The notes beneath the pieces are model-generated. The model was not told the DNA's origin, made no database searches, and was given only the letters and a program-made list of their open reading frames with translations. DNA of 9,408 nt from JANQPX01 sp051010395 (GTDB taxonomy: Bacteria > Pseudomonadota > Alphaproteobacteria > Geminicoccales > Geminicoccaceae). Below, in pieces: positions 1 to 5,711 of this stretch; position 1 is the first letter of the stretch, and every line of letters begins with the position of its first letter. The stretch is from NCBI GenBank assembly GCA_051010395.1, contig JBPCVQ010000267.1:1-9408 (forward strand), written 5' to 3'. The translations under genes were made by a program, and so were the position numbers.

Positions 1-1
1 C

Positions 2-73
2 TACGGGGACGTTCAGATGGATGCGCGGCTGAAAACGCTCGATATTCGCGAGGCCAAGAGATGCCGGGATTAG
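2..73 (+). CDS. C-terminal end of an unidentified upstream gene (partial)
   Basis: Frame 2 is open from the window edge to a TAG at 71-73 and gives 23 residues ending in DIREAKRCRD. Of the other two forward frames, one stops early (a TGA near 28-30) and the other runs past the start of the next gene to 118-120, so this is the frame most likely to be a real gene end. The next gene starts 43 bp later on the same strand, so it is probably the preceding member of the same operon. From memory, DUF6505-type proteins often sit directly upstream of this kind of ligase-like gene in alphaproteobacteria, but 23 residues are too few to assign a family. Confidence 0.4.
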   Translation, partial: YGDVQMDARLKTLDIREAKRCRD

Positions 74-116
74 CAGAACCTCCGCAACATGAACTTTCCT
101 CGTCAAGGCTTGCCAG

Positions 117-842
117 ATGACCGAACGGCCCCATTTTCCTCCCGCGTTTCGCCCTTACGCGATCACCGCAGACCTCGACCCGTTCGAGCGCGCAGTCGAG
201 ATGGCCAAAGAAGGCATCGATGCCGGAACCCTGCTGTGGAGCCCCAGGCAGGACGTCTTCGAGTGCGCGATCGTCCTGGCGCCGGAAAACTCGCTCGAGA
301 ACTCGATGCCGGTCATGCTTGCTGCCAGCCTTGGCCTCGGTGATGCTCTGGGCGCGCTGATACCGCCCGTGGTCGCGGTCACCTTCGGCTGGCCTGATCG
401 GATTGACATAAACGGCGGCATCGTCGGGAAGATCCGCTTGATCATTTCGGAAACACCGAACCCGACGGCCGTTCCCGACTGGCTGGTGATCGGTTTCAAT
501 CTCGCCAACGTCGGACATTGGCGGGAAAGCGGCCAGGGTGGACAGCATGTCACCACGCTGACCGAGGAAGGCTGCCAGATCGATCTCCTCGATCTGCTGG
601 AATCGTTCAGCCGCCATTTCCTCGCCTGGATCAATCGCTGGCAGGGTGATGGCGTGCAGCCGGTGCAGCAGGCATGGATGAGCAGAACGCTGGAAGTCGG
701 CAAGCCCGTCAAAATCGACCTCGGGGACCGGTTTCGCCAAGGAACGTTCAAAGGACTGAATGAGCAATGCGGGCTCGAGCTGGTCGATCAAGGCCGCCAC
801 CATGTCATCCCGCTCGACGCGGCAATCAAGACGTCGCCATGA
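117..842 (+). CDS. Biotin/lipoate--protein ligase-like protein (DUF4444-type)
   Basis: The 241-residue product resembles the alphaproteobacterial 'biotin/lipoate--protein ligase family' with a DUF4444-like C-terminal end. The ligase-like core spans roughly residues 35-195. It contains LLWSPRQD (39-46), WPDRI (92-96) followed by GGIVGKIRL, where K105 sits where biotin ligases carry their catalytic lysine, and a TSL-EEG-like stretch (TTLTEEG, 146-152). Residues about 195-235 form a small domain (GKPVKIDLG...GTFKGLNEQCGL...HHVIPL) like the C-terminal cap of BirA-type enzymes. The GRGRxGRxW adenylate-binding loop of classical biotin ligases is not visible, so substrate and even activity are open. 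No signal peptide or membrane segment is seen, so it should be cytoplasmic. The ATG at 117 follows a weak Shine-Dalgarno (AAGG, 105-108). The next gene begins 24 bp after the stop. Confidence 0.8.
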   Translation: MTERPHFPPAFRPYAITADLDPFERAVEMAKEGIDAGTLLWSPRQDVFECAIVLAPENSLENSMPVMLAASLGLGDALGALIPPVVAVTFGWPDRIDINGGIVGKIRLIISETPNPTAVPDWLVIGFNLANVGHWRESGQGGQHVTTLTEEGCQIDLLDLLESFSRHFLAWINRWQGDGVQPVQQAWMSRTLEVGKPVKIDLGDRFRQGTFKGLNEQCGLELVDQGRHHVIPLDAAIKTSP

Positions 843-866
843 CGGCCTGCATGGTTGATTGTCGGC

Positions 867-1880
867 ATGGCTGAGTTCTGGCGAAGCGCCGGCTGGCATC
901 TGGTCGAACCGGCCGAAGGCGGGCGCATTCAGGCAAGCGATGATTGGCTGCGCGCCTATCTCTTCCGGCCTGAACTGGCGCCGGTGGATGAGTCCTGCCC
1001 GGCAGAACGCGCCTTGCACGAGCGCCTTGCAGAAGCGCCGAGAGCTGAGATCGACGATCATGTTCTAGAAGGGCTGGCCGACGCCGACGTTCGGACCAAC
1101 TACCGGATCTATCGCACCTATCGCGACCGGCTTCTCGAAAAACCCTCGATCGAGGCTGCCTATCTCGACATGATCGAGAACGGCGCGCTGGGCATCCCGC
1201 CGCTGTTTCTCGACCAGCTGGTCCATGTGCAGCTTCGACATCTGCTTCGGGACTGCACCGATCCGATACGCCTTCGCGCCGCCGAACTGTTCTTTCGGAC
1301 GCAAAACGTGTCGATCCAGGACGGGCGCGTGATGCTCGCCGATGAGGAAACGGTCGCGATGCACGCCTCGGGTCAGGGTTTCGGTTCGCTCGGCAGGCTT
1401 TTGGTGCAGACCGAAACCAGGCTTGCGAGCGTGGATCTCGATGTGCTCGATGACGACAACACGGAGACTTACTGGCAGCGCAGCGATCGCTTCGACATGG
1501 TTCTCGATCTTGGCTTTACCCGGCCTGGCCTCGATGGTCTCTGCCGGGTTCTCGAAGCCTGGGTCGCCCATTTGCGCGGAGTCGATATACGCATTCAACC
1601 GGTCCAGCAGATCAGCGATGAAAAATGGAGCTGGCATATCGGCCTGGATGCCGAAGCCAATGCCTTCCTGAACGATCTCTATGGCGGCGAAGAGATCGAC
1701 GAAGCGCGCCGCGCGCGACTGCTCAGCCTGTTCCGCCTGGAGTTCGTCGATCCTGCCGACATGCTGGAGCGGGTGCGCGGCCGGCCGGTTTATCTCGGCC
1801 TCATGATGACCGAAGACGAACGGCTGACCGTGAAGCCCCAAAACATCCTGGCCAATCTCCCCCTTGCGACCCGTTCCTAA
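867..1880 (+). CDS. DUF6352-like protein of unknown function
   Basis: This 337-residue product begins MAEFWRSAGWHLVEP, which I recognise as the start of the DUF6352 family. Function is unknown. It is soluble-looking and acidic, with no signal peptide, membrane span or known catalytic motif that I can see. Visible landmarks are a charged YRIYRTYRDRLL segment near residues 75-90, an acidic LDVLDDDN stretch in the middle and a C-terminal NILANLPL. I prefer the ATG at 867 over the in-frame TTG at 855 because family members start at MxEFW and because ATG is the stronger start; neither has a clear Shine-Dalgarno. It lies 24 bp behind the ligase-like gene, so co-transcription and probably translational coupling are likely. 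The following DUF6494-like gene is separated by an inverted-repeat element. Family assignment is from memory. Confidence 0.75.
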   Translation: MAEFWRSAGWHLVEPAEGGRIQASDDWLRAYLFRPELAPVDESCPAERALHERLAEAPRAEIDDHVLEGLADADVRTNYRIYRTYRDRLLEKPSIEAAYLDMIENGALGIPPLFLDQLVHVQLRHLLRDCTDPIRLRAAELFFRTQNVSIQDGRVMLADEETVAMHASGQGFGSLGRLLVQTETRLASVDLDVLDDDNTETYWQRSDRFDMVLDLGFTRPGLDGLCRVLEAWVAHLRGVDIRIQPVQQISDEKWSWHIGLDAEANAFLNDLYGGEEIDEARRARLLSLFRLEFVDPADMLERVRGRPVYLGLMMTEDERLTVKPQNILANLPLATRS

Positions 1881-1886
1881 CCAGGT

Positions 1887-1901
1887 GGTGGTGTGACCAC
1901 C
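1887..1901. promoter_or_regulatory. 15-bp palindrome, GntR-operator-like
   Basis: The sequence GGTGGTGTGACCACC has perfect 6-bp arms around a 3-bp centre and contains TGGT-N3-ACCA, a shape reminiscent of FadR/GntR-family operators. A near copy with one changed base per 11-bp core is present in reverse at the other tip of the inverted-repeat element (around 2102-2116). It may only be the outer edge of that element. The wider stem AGGTGGT/ACCACCT (1883-1902) could form a small RNA hairpin, but no T-run follows, so I do not call it a terminator. Confidence 0.25.
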
Positions 1902-2116
1902 TCATTGGGTTTCGACCGTCTTCGAAGAAGGGGCCTGGAAACCGAAGGGTATGCGGTCTTTTGTCGGGAAGGCCTTGGGATATGTCATAACGAACACTTG
2001 GTGTTATGTTCGGTCCGCAAAATACCCGAGATCATATCGACAAAGAAACGCATACCCCTCGATTTCCAGGCATTTTCTTCGAAGGTGCTGGAAACCCAAT
2101 GAGGTGGTCACATCAC
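1888..2116. repeat. Approximately 221-bp inverted-repeat element (MITE-like)
   Basis: The interval folds back on itself around position 2002. Bases 1892-1913 and 2091-2112 are perfect 22-bp inverted repeats. Bases 1920-1929 pair perfectly with 2075-2084, and 1933-1955 pairs with 2049-2071 with two mismatches. By hand alignment about 55 of 64 positions match from 1892 to 1955, with no gaps. Pairing weakens inward (TTTGTCG at 1960-1966 is still mirrored at 2038-2044). A 3-bp extension (1888-1890 with 2114-2116) follows one mismatch outside the 22-bp tip. No long open frame or transposase is contained, and no target-site duplication is obvious. The element fills the gap between the DUF6352-like stop codon and the Shine-Dalgarno of the next gene. 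A non-autonomous transposable element is the simplest reading; a long transcribed hairpin is an alternative. Confidence 0.8.
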
Positions 2117-2122
2117 AAGGAG
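2117..2122 (+). promoter_or_regulatory. Shine-Dalgarno that fixes a GTG start
   Basis: AAGGAG lies 6 bp before the GTG at 2129. It is the only good ribosome binding site in the area and excludes the longer in-frame start at 2006, which would translate through the inverted-repeat element. It starts directly next to the outer edge of that element. Confidence 0.75.
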
Positions 2123-2128
2123 CGGAAT

Positions 2129-2335
2129 GTGGACGAAGATGCCTTCAACATGAGTGTTCGGAAGTTTTTGAAGAAGGTCGGCGTGACCTCGCAGCGGGAG
2201 ATCGAGCAGGCGGTTCGTGACGCCGTCAAGGACGGCAAGATCGATAGCGGCGCGAACCTGACGGCGACCATGCGTCTGACGGTCGACGGCGTCGATCTGG
2301 ATGAGACCATCACGGGCAAGATCGACCTTAGCTGA
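2129..2335 (+). CDS. DUF6494-like small protein
   Basis: The 68-residue product reads (M)DEDAFNMSVRKFLKKVGVTSQREIEQAV and ends DLDETITGKIDLS. This matches the DUF6494 family in sequence and length; the function is unknown. The N-terminal half looks helical and basic (RKFLKKVG) and continues into an acidic amphipathic helix (REIEQAVRDAVKDGKI). The C-terminal half (LTATMRLTVDGVDLDETITGKI) looks like a beta hairpin. It is a soluble protein with no cysteines. The GTG start at 2129 is chosen because of the AAGGAG at 2117-2122 and because family members begin MNEDAFNMS. It is followed after 7 bp by a small membrane-protein gene. Without the inverted-repeat element it would follow the DUF6352-like gene by roughly 30 bp, as expected in one operon. 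Confidence 0.75.
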   Translation: MDEDAFNMSVRKFLKKVGVTSQREIEQAVRDAVKDGKIDSGANLTATMRLTVDGVDLDETITGKIDLS

Positions 2336-2342
2336 CCCGGCC

Positions 2343-2672
2343 ATGTCGACGGATCGCAAGGCCTTTCTCGATCGCCCAGCCGCTCGCCTGCTGGCTTTGC
2401 TGGTGATCGTTCTTTGCGGTGGGTTGCTTGCTTATGTCCATCGTGACGACCTTTTTCGCGCGGGCGGTTCGCCCGGCGATCAACGGGTCGAAGATGCGGA
2501 TGCCGATGCCGCCGCGTCTTGCATAAGAGAGCGTTTTACCGAGATTGAGGGGATGGTCGACGAAGGCGTTGTCGACAGCGCCAAGGCTGCCCTTTTCAAG
2601 GAGCGTGCCGAGGCGATGTGCCGGTCGACGACAGGCGACGGCGAACAGGCTCCGCGGCTGCCTTCGGAATGA
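2343..2672 (+). CDS. Small single-span membrane protein, unknown function
   Basis: I do not recognise this 109-residue protein. After a short charged N-terminus (MSTDRKAFLDRPAAR) comes one hydrophobic segment (LLALLVIVLCGGLLAYV, about residues 16-32), then a soluble, acidic C-terminal part (about 33-109) with two cysteines, in SCIRERF and AMCRST. Topology is probably N-in with the acidic part in the periplasm, where the two cysteines could pair. An uncleaved anchor is more likely than a signal peptide because no clear cleavage site follows. The ATG at 2343 lies 7 bp after the DUF6494-like stop, so it is translated with that gene; an upstream in-frame ATG at 2301 lies inside the DUF6494-like gene and is less likely. 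The gene converges on tadA with only 12 bp between stop codons. Confidence 0.65.
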   Translation: MSTDRKAFLDRPAARLLALLVIVLCGGLLAYVHRDDLFRAGGSPGDQRVEDADADAAASCIRERFTEIEGMVDEGVVDSAKAALFKERAEAMCRSTTGDGEQAPRLPSE

Positions 2673-2684
2673 GCGTCGCTTGTC

Positions 2685-3140
2685 TCAGCGCCGCTCTCGA
2701 AAAAAATCCTTCAGCAGGTCTGCGGCGCGCCGCTCGTTGATGCCGCCGTAGACTTCAGGCGCATGGTGACAGGACCGCGCCGCGAACAGGCGGGGTCCAT
2801 GATCCACGGCGCCGCCCTTCGGATCGCCGGCGCCGTAATAGAGACGGCGCAGCCGCGCAAAGCTGATGGCGGCGGCGCACATCGGGCATGGTTCGAGGGT
2901 GACGTGGAGATCGCAGTCGACGAGGCGGATGGCGCCCAGTGTCCTGGCCGCTTCGCGAATGACCACTATTTCCGCATGGGCGGTCGGATCGAAACATTCG
3001 CGCATGCGATTGCCGCTGGCGGCGATGATATGGCCATCTGCGTTCGTGATCACCGCGCCGACCGGCACCTCACCACGTGTTGCTGCGGCCTCCGCTTCGA
3101 CCAGCGCTCGCTCCATCGGCGTCGGCTGGGATTGGCTCAT
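2685..3140 (-). CDS. tadA: tRNA-specific adenosine deaminase TadA
   Basis: The 151-residue product is a typical TadA. It deaminates adenosine 34 to inosine in the anticodon wobble position of tRNA-Arg(ACG), which is needed to decode CGC, CGU and CGA codons. The zinc and catalytic signature is complete: H55-A-E57 (zinc ligand and proton shuttle) and P84-C85-P-M-C88 (zinc ligands). The N-terminal GEVPVGAV segment (24-30) and the DPTAHAEI context also fit. Length matches the family. The ATG at 3140 overlaps the stop of the upstream midA gene by 4 bp (ATGA), which supports both this start and translational coupling; a second ATG eight codons in is less likely. It is the last gene of the lgt-midA-tadA operon and converges on the plus-strand membrane-protein gene. 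Complete cytoplasmic enzyme, presumably essential. Confidence 0.93.
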   Translation of the reverse strand: MSQSQPTPMERALVEAEAAATRGEVPVGAVITNADGHIIAASGNRMRECFDPTAHAEIVVIREAARTLGAIRLVDCDLHVTLEPCPMCAAAISFARLRRLYYGAGDPKGGAVDHGPRLFAARSCHHAPEVYGGINERRAADLLKDFFRERR

Positions 3141-4315
3141 GGGCTGGGGGACCCAACCTGTGGCCCTGAGAGCCTGCCCTGCAGGCTCGGCGTGCCAAAA
3201 CCTGGAGGTGCGGGCTGGTCCGGCATTCCCAGCGCCATCACCTTGAAGGCCTCGCCCATGGCACTGGCATCGGTCAGCCGGAACAGCGCCTCGCGCAAGC
3301 TCCGGCTTTGCTGCTGGTCGGCGCGCTCCAGGAGGGCTGCCATCCGCATTTCGATCCCGAGCGTACGCAGGAAGGTGCCCTGCGGCACCGGGCCGAACAC
3401 GGCGCTGCCGGCGTCGACGGCGGCCAGACCCAGTCGTTTGAAGTCGATCTGGGAGGTGAGGTCGATCTCACCTGGCGCCTCCAGCGGGTCGACTGGGCGA
3501 TGGTTCCGCACAGCCTGCAGGGTATCGCCGGTCGCATGGTCCACCCAGGCTCCGTAATCGATGATCAGGGCGATGCCACCTTCCAGGCTGATGCGCTCAC
3601 CGATCTCGTGGGCCAGGTGGTTTCTCGCGGGGCTGATCTCGGTGATTTCGCCAGGATTGCCGGGTGGCAGGTCCGAGATCATGTCGAGCACGTCGGCCGG
3701 GGCTTCGCCCTCCGTAAACATGAGCTCATTGCCGTCGTCTGTCAGGAGACGTTCGGCGAATCCGGTTTCGGTGCGTATGAGCTGATGTATCGGCAAAGCA
3801 TCGAAGAATTCGTTGGCGATCAGGAACGTTGGTCCTCTTGGGACATCAGCGAAGGTGCCATGCCAGGTGATGTTTAGCGTCGGCAGTTTTTTTCGCTGCA
3901 TGTCACGCAGACGTCGGCTGCTCTCGACCAGATGGATATCGGCGGCTTCTAGAAAGCCCGGAACCTTCGCGGTGGCGCGGATCAGGTCCGCCATGAGCTG
4001 ACCACGCCCGGGTCCGAGTTCCACCAACCGAAACGGGCAGGGGTGTCCCGCCCCCTGCCAGGCCGCAGCCAGCCAGAGGCCGACCAGCTCGCCGAAGACC
4101 TGGCTTATCTCAGGGGCGGTGACGAAGTCGCCGGCGACGCCGAATGGGTCCTTGGTATGGTAGTAGCCCCAATCCGGGTGGTTCAGCGCGAGGTCCATAT
4201 AGGTGGCGATCGACAGGGGACCTGCGTCCTGAATGCGCTCCCGGATCAACGCAAGAAGAGGGGGCAGGCGCCGCGCCTCAGGAGGCCTCGGTGTGCGAGT
4301 GTTTTGTGCCGGCAT
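3137..4315 (-). CDS. midA: SAM-dependent methyltransferase of the MidA/NDUFAF7 family
   Basis: The 392-residue protein belongs to the MidA/NDUFAF7 family (Methyltransf_28). The mitochondrial member dimethylates an arginine of the NDUFS2 subunit during complex I assembly; by analogy the bacterial protein may act on NADH dehydrogenase or another target, which is an inference. Family signatures run in order: GDFVTAPEISQVFGE (62-76), the SAM-binding motif VELGPGRGQLMAD (98-110), NEFFDALPIHQ (168-178), IIDYG (251-255) and DLTSQIDF (285-292). I chose the ATG at 4315; an in-frame TTG at 4336 would add seven residues. Either start lies within the 3' end of lgt (38 bp overlap for the ATG), and the Shine-Dalgarno is weak, so translation is probably coupled to lgt. 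Its stop overlaps the tadA start by 4 bp. Cytoplasmic, no truncation seen. Confidence 0.88.
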   Translation of the reverse strand: MPAQNTRTPRPPEARRLPPLLALIRERIQDAGPLSIATYMDLALNHPDWGYYHTKDPFGVAGDFVTAPEISQVFGELVGLWLAAAWQGAGHPCPFRLVELGPGRGQLMADLIRATAKVPGFLEAADIHLVESSRRLRDMQRKKLPTLNITWHGTFADVPRGPTFLIANEFFDALPIHQLIRTETGFAERLLTDDGNELMFTEGEAPADVLDMISDLPPGNPGEITEISPARNHLAHEIGERISLEGGIALIIDYGAWVDHATGDTLQAVRNHRPVDPLEAPGEIDLTSQIDFKRLGLAAVDAGSAVFGPVPQGTFLRTLGIEMRMAALLERADQQQSRSLREALFRLTDASAMGEAFKVMALGMPDQPAPPGFGTPSLQGRLSGPQVGSPSP

Positions 4316-5102
4316 AGCTTTTCGCCAGAAGGGCAAGGCCGATCAGAATCATCGGCAGGGACAGGATCTGACCCATGGTGACGCTGCCGCCGAGTAAAAA
4401 GCCGAGATGCTGGTCCGGCTCACGGAAAAGTTCGACGAAGGAACGGGCAAGGCCGTAGCCGATCAGAAACAAGCCCCCAATCCGTCCTGCATTCTCTTGT
4501 ACCCGCGGTCGCCGCGCGACCCAGAAGAGGATGAGGAACAGGACGAGGCCTTCGAGGGCCGCCTCATAGAGCTGGCTTGGGTGGCGTGGTTCCGGGCCGC
4601 CATGGGGAAAGACCATCGCCCAGGGAACGTCGCTCGTGCGGCCGAAGAGCTCGGCATTGATGAAATTGGCGATGCGTCCGAAGAAAAGGCCGATCGGTAC
4701 GGCTGCAGCCACGGCGTCGCCGACTTCGAGAAAGTCGATGCCGCGCCGCCAGGCGAACAGCGCCATGGCGACGATGACGCCGAGCATCCCACCATGGAAG
4801 GACATGCCGCCCTGCCAGACCTGAAGAATTTCGCCGGGATGCGTGAGGTAGAAATCGGGACGATAGAATAGGACGTAGCCGAGCCGGCCACCGAGTATCA
4901 CGCCGAGGGTGATGTAGAGGAGAAGGTCATCCAGGTCCAAGGGTGTCAGGTGCCAGCCCGGACGTTGCACCAGCCAGCGGAGGTAGAGCCAGCCGAGAAC
5001 CAGCCCGCTGATATAGGCAAGCGCATACCACCGGATCGCAAAGGGGCCGATCTCGATCAACACCGGATCGATCATCGGAAAGGGAATGGCGAGAGTGAGC
5101 AA
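4278..5102 (-). CDS. lgt: Prolipoprotein diacylglyceryl transferase Lgt
   Basis: The 274-residue integral membrane enzyme transfers diacylglyceryl from phosphatidylglycerol to the lipobox cysteine of prolipoproteins, the first step of lipoprotein maturation. Key residues are present: Y26 in RWYALAY, H103 in MSFHGGMLG, R143, N146, E151 and G154 in GRIANFINAELFGR, and R220/E224 in GLARSFVELFREPD, which correspond to the E. coli R239/E243 pair. HPSQLYE (174-180) is also typical. Counting from the TTG at 5102 puts Y26, H103, R143 and N146 at exactly the E. coli numbers as I recall them, and the LAIPFPMIDPVLI start is family-like, so I prefer this TTG to the ATG at 5075. Several hydrophobic spans are evident. 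It is the first gene of the minus-strand operon; the next gene, midA, overlaps its end. Confidence 0.93.
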   Translation of the reverse strand: MLTLAIPFPMIDPVLIEIGPFAIRWYALAYISGLVLGWLYLRWLVQRPGWHLTPLDLDDLLLYITLGVILGGRLGYVLFYRPDFYLTHPGEILQVWQGGMSFHGGMLGVIVAMALFAWRRGIDFLEVGDAVAAAVPIGLFFGRIANFINAELFGRTSDVPWAMVFPHGGPEPRHPSQLYEAALEGLVLFLILFWVARRPRVQENAGRIGGLFLIGYGLARSFVELFREPDQHLGFLLGGSVTMGQILSLPMILIGLALLAKSYAGTKHSHTEAS

Positions 5103-5134
5103 AACGTCCGCCCGGCTGGGAAAGGTAATCGCGC

Positions 5135-5164
5135 CTTATACGCGCTGGTGGCAACGGCGGGCAA
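5135..5164 (-). promoter_or_regulatory. Candidate promoter of the lgt-midA-tadA operon
   Basis: On the minus strand TTGCCC (5159-5164, 4 of 6 to TTGACA) is followed after 18 bp by TATAAG (5135-5140, 5 of 6 to TATAAT). It lies about 33-62 bp upstream of the lgt start. The -35 half is embedded in an 18-bp palindrome, which suggests regulation. Pattern-based call only. Confidence 0.5.
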
Positions 5165-5176
5165 GTGCGCTTGCCC
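5159..5176. promoter_or_regulatory. 18-bp palindrome over the lgt -35 (possible operator)
   Basis: GGGCAAGTGCGCTTGCCC has perfect 7-bp arms and a 4-bp centre. It covers the candidate -35 of lgt and sits in the divergent gap between lgt and the TRAP locus, so a bound protein could affect both directions. Read on the plus strand it would make a hairpin followed only by TTTG, too short for a convincing intrinsic terminator. Confidence 0.4.
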
Positions 5177-5267
5177 TTTGTCCGCATCCTCGTCATCGAC
5201 CATCATCAAATTAAGGCTCGGCGCCGAACTACGAAAAGTGCCGGAAATGGCCAGATCTTAATCAATC

Positions 5268-5274
5268 AGGAGGG
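5268..5274 (+). promoter_or_regulatory. Strong Shine-Dalgarno of the dctP pseudogene
   Basis: AGGAGGG lies 5 bp before the ATG at 5280. It fixes the original dctP start and shows that the translation signal has outlived the gene's function. Confidence 0.7.
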
Positions 5275-5279
5275 AACCG

Positions 5280-5711
5280 ATGGGTGTCATGGATTGCATG
5301 AAAACATCTGCGAGAGCGCATCTCGCCGCTCTGGCTTTGGGTGCTTTGGCGACGGTAACGGCCGTCGGCCCCGCCGACGCGTTGGAGATCAAGTCGAGCG
5401 ATGTCCATGCGATGGACTGTCCGACCACGGATGCAATCCAGTTCATGGGTGAGTGGTTATCGGAACAAACTGGTGGTGAGCTCTCCATCGACATCTTCCG
5501 CTCGATACAACTCGGTGGCGAGAAGTAGGCGCTGGAGCAGGTGCAGCTCGGCGTGCTCGAGATGACCCGCGTGTCGGTCGGCGTAGTCGGCCCGATCGTC
5601 GACGATTTCAACGCCTTCAACGAGCTCTATTCGGCACTGCAGACAGGCGTGGTTGACGGTGCGGAAAACAATCCGCCGTCCTACTCGTCCCAAAAGCACT
5701 TCGAGATCGCC
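5280..5711 (+). pseudogene. Broken TRAP transporter solute-binding protein (DctP family)
   Basis: The intact ancestor would be the periplasmic substrate-binding subunit of a TRAP (tripartite ATP-independent) uptake system. The remnant keeps a signal peptide (MKTSARAHLAALALGALATV...ADA) and the mature start LEIKSSDVHAMDCPTTDAIQFMGEWLSEQTGGELSIDIF. A TAG at 5526-5528 interrupts LGGEK-stop-ALEQVQLG; family members have glutamate there, so a single GAG to TAG change explains it. The same frame continues through VGPIVDDFNAFN, then jumps at about 5613-5624 to ELYSALQTGVVDGAENNPPSY, which normally lies about 100 residues further on. At about 5709-5714 the frame passes into dctM sequence. About 144 codons remain of the roughly 330 usual. 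The substrate is unknown; C4-dicarboxylates or a related acid are the common ones for this type. Confidence 0.88.

Noticed and set aside
1065..1841. Minus-strand open frame of 258 codons
   Set aside because: Antisense to the DUF6352-like gene; no recognisable domain or ribosome binding site.
1893..2220. Several short plus-strand open frames in the 1880-2220 gap
   Set aside because: They run through the inverted-repeat element in different frames and have no ribosome binding site; symmetric DNA easily gives such frames.
2763..3557. Long plus-strand open frame (264 codons) across tadA and midA
   Set aside because: It is antisense to two clear enzymes with complete catalytic motifs, its translation shows no family likeness, and long shadow frames are common in GC-rich DNA.
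5159..5176. Palindrome as an intrinsic terminator
   Set aside because: Only TTTG follows on the plus strand and no T-run on the minus strand, and no gene is read into it from upstream; an operator is the better guess.
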